A stretch of DNA of 17,489 bases from DATBIS01 sp036556805 (GTDB taxonomy: Bacteria > Actinomycetota > UBA4738 > HRBIN12), in contig DATBIS010000125.1 of assembly GCA_036556805.1 (NCBI GenBank), positions 1 through 17,489 on the forward strand, written 5' to 3'. The translations under genes were made by a program, and so were the position numbers. The notes beneath the pieces were generated by a model. That model was not told the DNA's origin. It saw only the letters and a program-made list of their open reading frames with translations, and made no database searches. Positions 6,585-13,555 of the stretch are shown here, piece after piece (the first letter of the stretch is position 1; each line of letters begins with the position of its first letter).

Positions 6585-9007
6585 GCGCGGCACGGATGCG
6601 CGCTCGCGCCGACATCCGGTCGAGACCGGTCTCGCTCGTGCTCGTCACGATCCTCGTCGGCGTGATCGGCGGCGTGGCGATCACGGCGCTCGCGGCCGCG
6701 CGCCGCACCGATTCGGCGTACGCGCGGTACCGCACGGCCGTGAACGAGCCCGAGGCGATCGCGCTGGGTTGCCCGAACGGGTTCCCCGCCCCCCCGCTTG
6801 ACTTCGACGCGCTCGCTCACCTTCGGGAGGTCGCGTCGATGGATCCCCTCTTCTTCGCGCTCACGAACGTCGCCGACGAACGCGGGCGGCCGTTGCTCTA
6901 CCACGCCCAGGACCTCGAGGTGGCGGTCGTCGCGGGCCAGACCCCCGCGAGCGACGACTCGACAAGGCCGAAGCTGCTGGCGGGTCGCTACCCGGTCGGT
7001 CCCGACGAGGTCGCCGTGGGATATGGGAACACCGATGCACCCAGGCCCGCGATCGGCGACACGATCGACATCCGCATGGTCCCGACGTCCGCGATCGGCA
7101 CGGACGGCATCCCGGACGGCGGGGAGCTCGTCGACGTCCCCGTAACGGTGACCGGCCGCGTGATCATGCCCGGTGAGCTCACGGGCGACCAGGGTTCGCT
7201 CTTCGCCGCGCCGGCCTTCTACACGTCACGGCCGGACCTGTGGCGGTGCGACGCGGGAGCTTTCCAGCTGAAGCGCGACACGGCGGACCTGACGTCGTTC
7301 AAGGCACGCGTGTACGGGATCGAGCCCGGGGCGGTCATCCTCGACGTGTCCCAGGAGGCGATCTTCGTGTCCCGTACGACGCACCTCGACGCGATCATCC
7401 TCCGCATGCTCGCGGCGCTCGCTGCGGTCGCGGGCGTCATGGTGCTCGGCGAGTCGTTGGTCCGTCGGACGTCGCTCGGCGCGATCGAGACGCCCGTGCT
7501 GCGCGCCCTGGGGATGCGGAGGCGCGAGATCGTCTGGGCGGCAGCGCTTCCCGCGATTGGCGTCGCGGTAGGCGGCTCGCTGATCGCCGTGATCGGGGCG
7601 ATCGCGGCGTCGGGGACCTTCCCGACGGGCCTGCCGCGCCTCATGGATCCCGATGCCGGCATCCGTGTGGATACTTTCGCGATCGGCCTCGGGGTCGCGG
7701 TGATCGTGCTCACCACCGTGCTCAGCGTGGTCGTGCCGGCGCGCTCCCTCGCCTCGTCGCGGGGCGGCGTCGGCGGCGCGGTCGAGTACGAGTCGGCCGA
7801 GCGACGGTCGGTGATCGCGAGCTTCGTGGGGCGGCTGCCGCTCCCGCCATCGGCCGGCGCGGGGGTTCGGCTCGCGCTCGAACCGGGCCACGGCCGGTCG
7901 GCCACGCCCGTGCGGAGCACCATCGTCGGTCTCACGGTGGCCGTAGCCACGATGGTGGCCGCGTTCGGGTTCGCGGCGGGGATGGACCACTTCGCCGCGA
8001 CGCCCCGCCTGTGGGGTCTCGACTTCGACTTCGGCGCAGGGCAGCCGTACCTGGGCTCGGAGTTCCAGGACAAGGCCGTGCCCGTCGTGGCGGATGACCC
8101 CGACGTTCGAGATCTCATGGCCGGGAACTTCCAGCAGTACCTCTCGCTGCGTGGGCCGGGCGGCGAGCAGCAGGAGGCCGTCTGGGCGCTCGAGCCGATC
8201 AAGGGCGACCTCGTGTCGACCACGATGCTCGAGGGGCGCTGGCCGACGGCGCCGGACGAGATCGGCCTGGGTCGCGAGACGCTGTCGGCGCTCGGCGCCG
8301 ACGTCGGCGACACCGTCGCCGTGACCGTCGCCGCCGAATCGCGCGAGCTCAAGGTCGTGGGCATCCCGGTCTTTCCCGACTTCGGGTTCGGCCCCGGTCT
8401 CGGCCGGGGTGTCGCGATGACGATGGACGGCCTGCGGTTCTTCTACCCGACCGTCACCGACAACCTCGTACTGGGGAACTTCGTGCCGGGCGCCGATCCC
8501 GTCGCGGTGCTCCATCGTTTGAACGAGGAGGTGCTGAACAACCTCAATGCGGGGACCTCGGTCGCCGGGCTCCGGTCGCTCGGCACGACCGTCAAGGGGA
8601 CGGTGCAGTCGCGCGCGTTGCCCTTGCAGCTCTCGGTGCTGTTCGCGTTCGCGGCGTTCGCGACCCTCGTGCACGTGCTGCTCACGTCGGTGCGCCGCCG
8701 CCACCGCGACCTCGCGATCCTGCAGACGCTCGGGTTCCGGCGCCGGCAGGTGGCCGCCACGATCGCCTGGCAAGCGCTCACGCTCGCGTGCATCGCCCTC
8801 GCGATCGGCGTCCCGATCGGGGTGCTCGTCGGCCGGCTCGGCTGGTCGGCGTTCGCCTACCGGCTCGGGGTCGTCTCGGAGCCCGTCGTCTCGCCGCTCT
8901 CGATCCTCGTCGTGCCGGCCACGATCGCGGTGGCGCTCGTCGTGTCGCTCGGCCCGGGGCTCGTCGCGCGCCGGGTTCGACCGGCCGTCGTGTTGAAGGC
9001 CGAGTGA
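6581..9007 (+). CDS. FtsX/MacB-type ABC transporter permease
   Basis: The 808-aa membrane protein has one helix near the N-terminus (about 17-40), a long extracytoplasmic domain (about 41-265), a first three-helix FtsX-type block, then a second half that repeats this plan: helix (IVGLTVAVATMVAAFGFAAG), extracytoplasmic domain, and a C-terminal FtsX block with the typical RRHRDLAILQTLGFRRRQV coupling segment, ending in RPAVVLKAE, a common ending of this family. So it is a duplicated 8-helix permease that can pair with two copies of the upstream ATPase. GTG 6581 is chosen because it overlaps the ATPase stop and has GGGGGAGG 10 nt upstream; ATG 6596 is the alternative and lacks a site. Substrate is unknown. 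The kinase gene follows after 1 nt. Confidence 0.9.
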   Translation: MSAARMRARADIRSRPVSLVLVTILVGVIGGVAITALAAARRTDSAYARYRTAVNEPEAIALGCPNGFPAPPLDFDALAHLREVASMDPLFFALTNVADERGRPLLYHAQDLEVAVVAGQTPASDDSTRPKLLAGRYPVGPDEVAVGYGNTDAPRPAIGDTIDIRMVPTSAIGTDGIPDGGELVDVPVTVTGRVIMPGELTGDQGSLFAAPAFYTSRPDLWRCDAGAFQLKRDTADLTSFKARVYGIEPGAVILDVSQEAIFVSRTTHLDAIILRMLAALAAVAGVMVLGESLVRRTSLGAIETPVLRALGMRRREIVWAAALPAIGVAVGGSLIAVIGAIAASGTFPTGLPRLMDPDAGIRVDTFAIGLGVAVIVLTTVLSVVVPARSLASSRGGVGGAVEYESAERRSVIASFVGRLPLPPSAGAGVRLALEPGHGRSATPVRSTIVGLTVAVATMVAAFGFAAGMDHFAATPRLWGLDFDFGAGQPYLGSEFQDKAVPVVADDPDVRDLMAGNFQQYLSLRGPGGEQQEAVWALEPIKGDLVSTTMLEGRWPTAPDEIGLGRETLSALGADVGDTVAVTVAAESRELKVVGIPVFPDFGFGPGLGRGVAMTMDGLRFFYPTVTDNLVLGNFVPGADPVAVLHRLNEEVLNNLNAGTSVAGLRSLGTTVKGTVQSRALPLQLSVLFAFAAFATLVHVLLTSVRRRHRDLAILQTLGFRRRQVAATIAWQALTLACIALAIGVPIGVLVGRLGWSAFAYRLGVVSEPVVSPLSILVVPATIAVALVVSLGPGLVARRVRPAVVLKAE

Positions 9008-9008
9008 C

Positions 9009-10406
9009 GTGCGAGGCAGCGCGACGTCGACGGCGGTTCGCCTTCTCTCATGGGCGCTCGCGCTCGCGGCCGTCGTGGCGCTGTCGTTCGGCGTGCTCGT
9101 GCTGCTGTTCGGCCGGGTGCCCAGCGACGCGGAGCGGGGTCTGCTCGTCCCCGCCGTCGCGGCGATCGCCTTCGGTGCGCTGGTGGTCGCCGCCTCGTAC
9201 GGTCGCGTCGGCCGCGCGATCGCGCGCGTGACCCGCGGCGAACGAGGTGCGTCGGCCGACCTCGCGCGGTCGTTCTCGTCGCGGATGTCCCGCGCGATCC
9301 CGCTCGACGAGCTGGTCCTGCAGGCGGCCGAGGGCCTGCGATCGACGCTCGGCCTGCGCTCGGCAGAGGTCTGGGTCGCCGCCGAGGGTTCCCTCCGACC
9401 ATGGATCGGCGATCCCGGCGTCGACCGGCCGCCGGTCCCGCTCGGCGGGATGGACCCCGCGACCGTCGTGCAAGCGGGACTGTCGGGTCACGGCTGGCTC
9501 CAGGTGTGGATGCCGCAGATGCTCGACGGCCGCGAGCGCTCGTACGTGCGCTTGGCGCCGATGGCGAACGCCGGCGAGCTCCAGGGGGTGGTGGTGGTCG
9601 ATCGACCCGTGGACGATCCCGCGTTCACGCCCGACGAGGAGCGCACCGTCGTGGAGGTCGCGCGGCAGCTCGGCGTCGTGTTGCACAACGCGAAGCTCGA
9701 CTCCGCGCTGCAGGCCTCGCTGGACGAGGTGCGCCGCCAGGCCGCGGAGCTGCAGGCGTCCCGCGGCCGCATCGTCGCGGCCGCCGACGCCGCGCGTCGT
9801 GAGATCGAACGGAACCTGCACGACGGCGCGCAGCAGCACCTCGTCGCGCTCGCCGTCCGGGTGAAGCTCGCGAGCCAGCTCCTCGATCGCGACCCCCGGC
9901 AGGCTCATGCGGCCCTCGACGAGGTGGGTACGGCGATCGACGATGCGCTGCAGGAGCTGCGGGACCTCGCGCACGGGATCTACCCTCCGGTGCTCGCCGA
10001 CCAGGGCCTGCGCGCGGCGCTGGAATCGGCGGCGAGTCGTTCGACCCTCCCGGTCGCGGTTCGCGCGAACGACCTGCCGCGGGTCGCCCCCGAATACGAG
10101 GCGACGGTGTACTTCTGCGTGCTCGAGGCGCTGCAGAACGCGGGGAAGTACGCCGGGAAGAGCGCGTCGGTCACGGTCGAGGTTCGCGAGGAAGAAGGCA
10201 GTCTCGTCTTCGCCGTGAGCGACGACGGCGCGGGCTTCGACGTCATGGCGCGCGGCGCCGGTGCCGGCTTCACGAACATGCTCGACCGGCTCGGCGCGCT
10301 CGGCGGCACGCTGCGCGTGGAGAGCGCGCCGGGCAAGGGGACGCGAGTCGTGGGCGCGCTCCCGGCGACCGCCGCATCACGTTCGAAGGAGCAGACCGTA
10401 CAGTGA
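9009..10406 (+). CDS. NarL-type sensor histidine kinase
   Basis: The 465-aa product has two predicted N-terminal helices (about 11-35 and 45-64), a GAF-like middle region (about 97-230), a short coiled coil (about 232-268), and a HisKA_3 dimerisation domain with the phospho-acceptor His271 in REIERNLHDGAQQHL. The HATPase domain follows with N-box Asn377 (ALQNAGKYA) and the G1 box DDGAGF (405-410). LAHGIYPPVL (320-329) is the usual phrase of NarL/DesK-type kinases, which normally phosphorylate a LuxR-type regulator. It starts at GTG 9009, one base after the permease stop, with GAAGG about 9 nt upstream, so it belongs to the ABC operon and may sense or be gated by the transporter. No response regulator gene is in the window. 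Confidence 0.92.
   Translation: MRGSATSTAVRLLSWALALAAVVALSFGVLVLLFGRVPSDAERGLLVPAVAAIAFGALVVAASYGRVGRAIARVTRGERGASADLARSFSSRMSRAIPLDELVLQAAEGLRSTLGLRSAEVWVAAEGSLRPWIGDPGVDRPPVPLGGMDPATVVQAGLSGHGWLQVWMPQMLDGRERSYVRLAPMANAGELQGVVVVDRPVDDPAFTPDEERTVVEVARQLGVVLHNAKLDSALQASLDEVRRQAAELQASRGRIVAAADAARREIERNLHDGAQQHLVALAVRVKLASQLLDRDPRQAHAALDEVGTAIDDALQELRDLAHGIYPPVLADQGLRAALESAASRSTLPVAVRANDLPRVAPEYEATVYFCVLEALQNAGKYAGKSASVTVEVREEEGSLVFAVSDDGAGFDVMARGAGAGFTNMLDRLGALGGTLRVESAPGKGTRVVGALPATAASRSKEQTVQ
10399..10404 (+). promoter_or_regulatory. -10 box of the peroxiredoxin gene, leaderless
   Basis: TACAGT ends 6 nt before ATG 10411 and overlaps the kinase stop region. The only purine-rich site (around 10386-10391) is too far away to serve as a Shine-Dalgarno, supporting an internal leaderless promoter. 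Confidence 0.45.
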
Positions 10407-10410
10407 TGGC

Positions 10411-10872
10411 ATGACCATCGAAGAGGGCGAGGTGGCGCCGGCGTTCTCGCTGCTCGACCAGCACGGCAATACCGTTCGGCTGGAGGACTTCCGCGGGCGG
10501 AAGGTGCTCGTGTACTTCTATCCCGAGGCGGACACGCCCGGCTGCACGACGCAGTCGTGCGACGTGCGCGACCACCGCCAGGACTTCGAAGGGATCGGCG
10601 TCGACGTGCTCGGCATCTCCCCGGACCCGCCCGACAAGCAGCTCGCGTTCGATGAGAAATACGGGCTCGGGTTCCCGCTGCTCGCGGACGAGGACCACGC
10701 GGTGGCCGAGGCCTGGGGACCGTGGCGCGAGCGCCCGCGAGGGGACACGACCTTCATGGGCATCGTGCGTTCTTCGTTCCTGATCGACGAGGAGGGACGC
10801 GTGCTGCGCGCGTGGTCGCCGGTCCATCCGGAGGACACGGTTCCGAACGCGATCGAGGCGCTGAAGAACTAG
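10411..10872 (+). CDS. bcp: Thioredoxin-dependent peroxiredoxin, Bcp/PrxQ type
   Basis: The 153-aa product is a cytoplasmic Bcp/PrxQ peroxiredoxin that reduces hydrogen peroxide and organic hydroperoxides using thioredoxin. The active site YPEADTPGCTTQSC contains the peroxidatic Cys45 and, five residues on, the resolving Cys50 typical of this class. The GISPDPPDKQLAFDEKYGL block and the FLIDEEGRV strand are also characteristic, and length is normal. It lies 4 nt after the kinase stop but has a candidate promoter of its own, so it may be transcribed with or apart from the ABC operon. Its stop faces the stop of the acidic small protein gene 15 nt away. Confidence 0.95.
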   Translation: MTIEEGEVAPAFSLLDQHGNTVRLEDFRGRKVLVYFYPEADTPGCTTQSCDVRDHRQDFEGIGVDVLGISPDPPDKQLAFDEKYGLGFPLLADEDHAVAEAWGPWRERPRGDTTFMGIVRSSFLIDEEGRVLRAWSPVHPEDTVPNAIEALKN

Positions 10873-10874
10873 GA

Positions 10875-10886
10875 GCGCCGACCGGC
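10875..10886. terminator. Short hairpin between convergent bcp and acidic-protein genes
   Basis: CGCCG-AC-CGGCG type stem between two facing stop codons. Small, without a T-run; only its position suggests a bidirectional terminator. Confidence 0.25.
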
Positions 10887-10887
10887 G

Positions 10888-11100
10888 TTACTCGAAGGCC
10901 TCTTGGATGTCTTCCTCGACCGTGGGTTCGTCGTCATCTTCTGCTGTTTCTTCCTCGGAATGGTCGGGGGTGGAGCGCGGCTCGGGATCGGGAGCACCAG
11001 AGGTGCGGGGATCGGCCTCGGGCGTCTCCACCGGTGCGTCGGGGGGCACCGGATGGGGTTCCTCGGCCGGCCCAGACCCGGGTCGCTGCTCCACCCCCAT
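10888..11100 (-). CDS. Small acidic, Pro/Glu-rich hypothetical protein
   Basis: The 70-aa product is not recognised. It is strongly acidic and Pro-rich, with a C-terminal half dominated by Glu/Asp (SEEETAEDDDEPTVEEDIQE) and no hydrophobic core, so it is probably disordered. The ATG is 4 nt after the stop of the Cys-rich mini-gene, with AGGGA just upstream within TAGGGAAATG, which supports translation as the second gene of a two-gene unit. A much longer reading in this frame would run antisense through the Cys-rich gene and is low-complexity Arg/Thr/Ser, typical of a shadow frame. Its coding status rests on spacing, ribosome site and composition. Confidence 0.55.
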   Translation of the reverse strand: MGVEQRPGSGPAEEPHPVPPDAPVETPEADPRTSGAPDPEPRSTPDHSEEETAEDDDEPTVEEDIQEAFE

Positions 11101-11104
11101 TTCC

Positions 11105-11284
11105 CTAGCTCGCGACCGGCATGCCCTGGTCGCGAATCTGCTTCGCGAGGGCATGGATGTTGTCCGCGGAGGTTTCCGGATCCATGTCGTTGGCCTTCGA
11201 GGCGGCCACGAGCTCGTCGTAGGTGATGTTCGCGTCGTTCCCCATCTTGTCGTTGGGACGACCGCAGCCACAGTTCATGCACAT
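11105..11284 (-). CDS. Small Cys-rich (MCMNCGCG) hypothetical protein
   Basis: The 59-aa product begins MCMNCGCGRPNDKMG: three Cys within the first seven residues (CxxCxC), a likely metal-binding or redox motif, followed by an about 40-residue helical part with NITYDELVAASKAND and ADNIHALAKQIRDQ. Similar short proteins with this N-terminus occur in other actinobacterial genomes from general recall; function unknown. The start is set by AAAGGAG (minus strand 11291-11297) 6 nt upstream; a longer reading from 11311 would pass through that ribosome site. It is first gene of a unit with the acidic 70-aa protein and divergent from the polymerase gene. Confidence 0.8.
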   Translation of the reverse strand: MCMNCGCGRPNDKMGNDANITYDELVAASKANDMDPETSADNIHALAKQIRDQGMPVAS

Positions 11285-11290
11285 AGCGGG

Positions 11291-11297
11291 CTCCTTT
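11291..11297 (-). promoter_or_regulatory. Ribosome binding site of the Cys-rich mini-gene
   Basis: AAAGGAG on the minus strand, 6 nt before ATG 11284. It fixes the short start over the in-frame ATG at 11311. Confidence 0.7.
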
Positions 11298-11300
11298 CGT

Positions 11301-11334
11301 TTCGAACGCACCCTCGATACCCATCGAGTTCGAA
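11301..11334. promoter_or_regulatory. Nested inverted repeats between the Cys-rich mini-gene and the polymerase gene
   Basis: An inner perfect repeat CTCGAT-ACCC-ATCGAG (11313-11328) is flanked by two copies of the palindrome TTCGAA (11301-11306 and 11329-11334). It lies in the 83-nt divergent region and could be an operator, or a leader hairpin in the mini-gene mRNA. Confidence 0.4.
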
Positions 11335-11355
11335 GTTGAACCTCCCACCCGCGGG

Positions 11356-11361
11356 TAGGGT
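11356..11361 (+). promoter_or_regulatory. -10 box of the LigD-like polymerase gene, leaderless
   Basis: TAGGGT ends 6 nt before ATG 11368. A TTGAAC sits at 11336-11341, but the 14-nt spacer is short for a -35 element. Confidence 0.45.
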
Positions 11362-11367
11362 CACGGG

Positions 11368-12279
11368 ATGGCTCCAGGCACGAAGCAACCCCGGCCGCCG
11401 CCGTCCGAGGAGGTCGAGGTCACGCGCCCCGACAAGGCGCTCTGGCCCGCGATCGGGGTCACCAAGCGCGGGTACGTGGAGTACCTCCGGGCGGTCGCCG
11501 ACGCGATGCTCCCGTGGCTACGCGATCGTCCGCTCACCCTCGTCCGGGCGCCGGACGGCGTGGGCGGCAAGCGCTACTACCAGAAGGCGGTCTCGGACTA
11601 CGCGCCCCCGTGGATCCGCACGATCCGGATCCCCGCACCGAGCGCCGGCCGCGACGTGGACTTCGTCGTGTGCAACGAGGCCGCGACGCTCCGTTGGCTC
11701 GGCAACCAGGCCGCGCTCGAGCTGCACCCCGCGCCCGTGCGGACCGATCTCCTCGACCGCCCCGACCTGCTGGTCATCGACCTCGACCCGCCGGAAGGCG
11801 AGTTCGAGGCCGCCGTCGACGTCGCGTTCCTCGTGTTGGAGGTCCTCGGCGACCTGGGGCTCGAGGCCGGCGTGAAGACGACCGGCGGCAAGGGGTTGCA
11901 CGTGGTATCGCCGATCGACCGGCGGCGGAGCGCCGAGGACCTGCGCGCGGCCGCCGCGCGGCTCACCGCGATCGTCGTGGAGCGGCGGCCCGATCTCGCG
12001 ACGAACGAGTTCCGAAAGGCGAAGCGAGGCGGGCGCGTGATGCTCGATCCCTCGCGAAACGGGCCCGGCGCGACGATCGTCGCGCCGTACTCGCCCCGCG
12101 CGCGTCCCGGCGGCACGGTGTCGTTCCCGGTCGTCCCGAAGGAGCTCCGCACGATCGCGCCCGAGGACTTCACCATCACGACGGCCGCCGGGCTGCTCGG
12201 TCGGCCGGGGCCGAAGCGGTGGCGCGAGCTGGTGGAGGAGCGGCGCCGCCTGCCGGCCGCGCTGCTCAAGGACGCGTAG
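11368..12279 (+). CDS. LigD-type polymerase/primase domain protein (stand-alone)
   Basis: The 303-aa product is a complete LigD polymerase domain of the archaeo-eukaryotic primase superfamily, which fills and extends ends in bacterial non-homologous end joining. Seen: VEVTRPDKALWP near the N-terminus, KRYYQK (68-73), the catalytic VIDLDPPEG with Asp138 and Asp140, TTGGKGLHVV (171-180, with His178) for nucleotide binding, and VMLDPSRN with the third metal Asp227. There is no ligase or phosphoesterase domain, so this is one of the split forms found in Actinomycetota. Neither Ku nor an ATP-dependent ligase is in the window. Preceded by a leaderless-type promoter and followed by a hairpin before the converging secreted-protein gene. 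Confidence 0.92.
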   Translation: MAPGTKQPRPPPSEEVEVTRPDKALWPAIGVTKRGYVEYLRAVADAMLPWLRDRPLTLVRAPDGVGGKRYYQKAVSDYAPPWIRTIRIPAPSAGRDVDFVVCNEAATLRWLGNQAALELHPAPVRTDLLDRPDLLVIDLDPPEGEFEAAVDVAFLVLEVLGDLGLEAGVKTTGGKGLHVVSPIDRRRSAEDLRAAAARLTAIVVERRPDLATNEFRKAKRGGRVMLDPSRNGPGATIVAPYSPRARPGGTVSFPVVPKELRTIAPEDFTITTAAGLLGRPGPKRWRELVEERRRLPAALLKDA

Positions 12280-12292
12280 ACGCCGAGGGAGG

Positions 12293-12319
12293 GCCGGGGC
12301 GGGTGAAACCCACCCCGGC
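12293..12319. terminator. Hairpin between convergent polymerase and TIGR03118 genes
   Basis: GCCGGGGCGGGT and ACCCACCCCGGC pair over 12 positions with one mismatch around a GAA loop, in the 58-nt gap between two facing stops. No T-run on either side; position and stability suggest a bidirectional terminator. Confidence 0.55.
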
Positions 12320-12337
12320 AGCCACCCCTCGAGACGC

Positions 12338-13426
12338 CTAGCCGGTCGCCTCGATCTTCCCGAAGAGGCCGTGCTCCTCCTCGTCGGGTCCCGCCGTGAA
12401 GAACAGCGTGTCGGTCGGACCGGCGGCGGAGCCGTTGCCGAACTCCAGCGCCCAGAGGCCGTCGATCGCGATGCCCTTGCCGTTCGCGTCACGCAGCTTG
12501 CCGCGGTGCACGAACGTGCCGTCGGCGAGTTGCTCGTAGGCGTTGATCTGCCCGTTGCCGAAGTTGCCGACGAGCAGGTCCCCGCCGAAGGCCCCGAAGT
12601 CGTCGGGAGCCATCGCGAGGCCCCACGGCGCGTTCAGCGCGCCGCGCGAGGCGACCCGCCCGAGGAAGGCCCCGCTCGTGTCGTACATGTCGACGAAGCC
12701 GAGTCCGTTGCCCGCAACCTCCTCCTCGGCCTCGTCATCCTGCAGCGCATACGCCACGAAGATGGTGCCGTCGATGTTCTGGATCCCGAACGGCGCGAAG
12801 CCGGCCGGGAGCTTCGGGTCGACGAAGGCGTTCGGGTCGACCACGCGGTTCAGGTTCCCGTCGAAGACGTCCACCCGTGCGTTGTGGAAGTCCGCGGCGT
12901 ACAGGAAGTCGCCGTCCGCCGTCGAGGCGATCGCCAACCCCTTGTAGCTCGCGTCCACGCGCGCGCGGTTCACGAGCACGAACGCCTGCGTCGACGGCGC
13001 GGGCGTCGGCACCAGCGGGTTCCACCCGCGGATCTGCCCGCCCTCCGTCGCGAAGACGAACACCGACGGACCCGACTCGCCGCGGTGGCTCACCACGAAG
13101 TTCGGTCCACCGTTGAACACCAGCCCGGTCGGGCCGCCCGGCACCTTCACGACGAGCGGGATGATGTTGCCGTCGCCGTCGTAGAGCACCGAGACGTCGG
13201 CGTCGGCGGCGTTCACCCACCACGGTGTGGTGGGGCCGGCCGCCAGACCCCAGGCGTTGACAAGGTTCGGATCGAGCGTGACCGCCTCGCCCGGCTGGTC
13301 CGATACCAGGTTCGTCACCTGGAAGCTGTTCGAGCCGGCCGCGGCCGATCCGGTGGCGCCGGCGACGCCGAAGGCGGCGAGTGCCAGCGAGAGCGCGCCG
13401 ATCAGCGCGATCCTTCGAGGATGCAT
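12338..13426 (-). CDS. Secreted TIGR03118 family protein
   Basis: The 362-aa product has a Sec signal peptide (MHPRR basic start, hydrophobic core to about 23, Ala-rich cleavage area near 27-30) and then the TIGR03118 sequence: NSFQVTNLVSDQPGEA, LVNAWGLA, PTGLVFNGG, the VFATEGGQIRGWNP block, KGLAIA, DFHNARVDVFDGN, FAPFGIQNI, APWGLAMAP and a C-terminal IDGLWALEFGNG. These repeats suggest a beta-propeller outside the membrane. Function of the family is unknown. Start ATG 13426 is set by a strong AAAGGAGG 5 nt upstream; the longer reading to 13486 would put 20 charged residues before the signal peptide. No C-terminal anchor or sorting motif is visible, so it is probably released. A 129-nt gap upstream suggests its own promoter. 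Confidence 0.88.
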   Translation of the reverse strand: MHPRRIALIGALSLALAAFGVAGATGSAAAGSNSFQVTNLVSDQPGEAVTLDPNLVNAWGLAAGPTTPWWVNAADADVSVLYDGDGNIIPLVVKVPGGPTGLVFNGGPNFVVSHRGESGPSVFVFATEGGQIRGWNPLVPTPAPSTQAFVLVNRARVDASYKGLAIASTADGDFLYAADFHNARVDVFDGNLNRVVDPNAFVDPKLPAGFAPFGIQNIDGTIFVAYALQDDEAEEEVAGNGLGFVDMYDTSGAFLGRVASRGALNAPWGLAMAPDDFGAFGGDLLVGNFGNGQINAYEQLADGTFVHRGKLRDANGKGIAIDGLWALEFGNGSAAGPTDTLFFTAGPDEEEHGLFGKIEATG

Positions 13427-13431
13427 GCGGG

Positions 13432-13439
13432 CCTCCTTT
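13432..13439 (-). promoter_or_regulatory. Ribosome binding site of the TIGR03118 gene
   Basis: AAAGGAGG on the minus strand, 5 nt before ATG 13426; it decides the start just ahead of the signal peptide. Confidence 0.8.
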
Positions 13440-13555
13440 CCGTGGCCTCGCTCACGCGGTCGAAGGGGAGTCGCGCCGGGGACCACCGAGGTAGTACGGC
13501 CCCCACGGGCATCCGGTTGGCAACGTCGACCCGATCTTCCGGGCGTCGACCGGTT

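Noticed and set aside
10888..11100. Acidic small protein as a prokaryotic ubiquitin-like protein (Pup)
   Set aside because: Size and disorder fit, but it ends in EAFE, not the Gly-Gly-Gln/Glu terminus needed for Pup, and no proteasome-related gene is nearby.
10888..11271. A 127-aa reading of the acidic protein frame
   Set aside because: Its N-terminal half lies antisense-in-frame-shifted over the Cys-rich mini-gene and is Arg/Thr/Ser low complexity; the ATG at 11100 has proper spacing to the upstream stop.
12338..13486. Longer N-terminus for the TIGR03118 protein
   Set aside because: The extra 20 residues would precede a clear signal peptide and read through a strong ribosome binding site.
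13427..13555. Promoter (TTGCCA ... TACTAC) for the TIGR03118 gene
   Set aside because: The boxes are 21 nt apart, too wide for a confident call; a promoter is likely here but not located.
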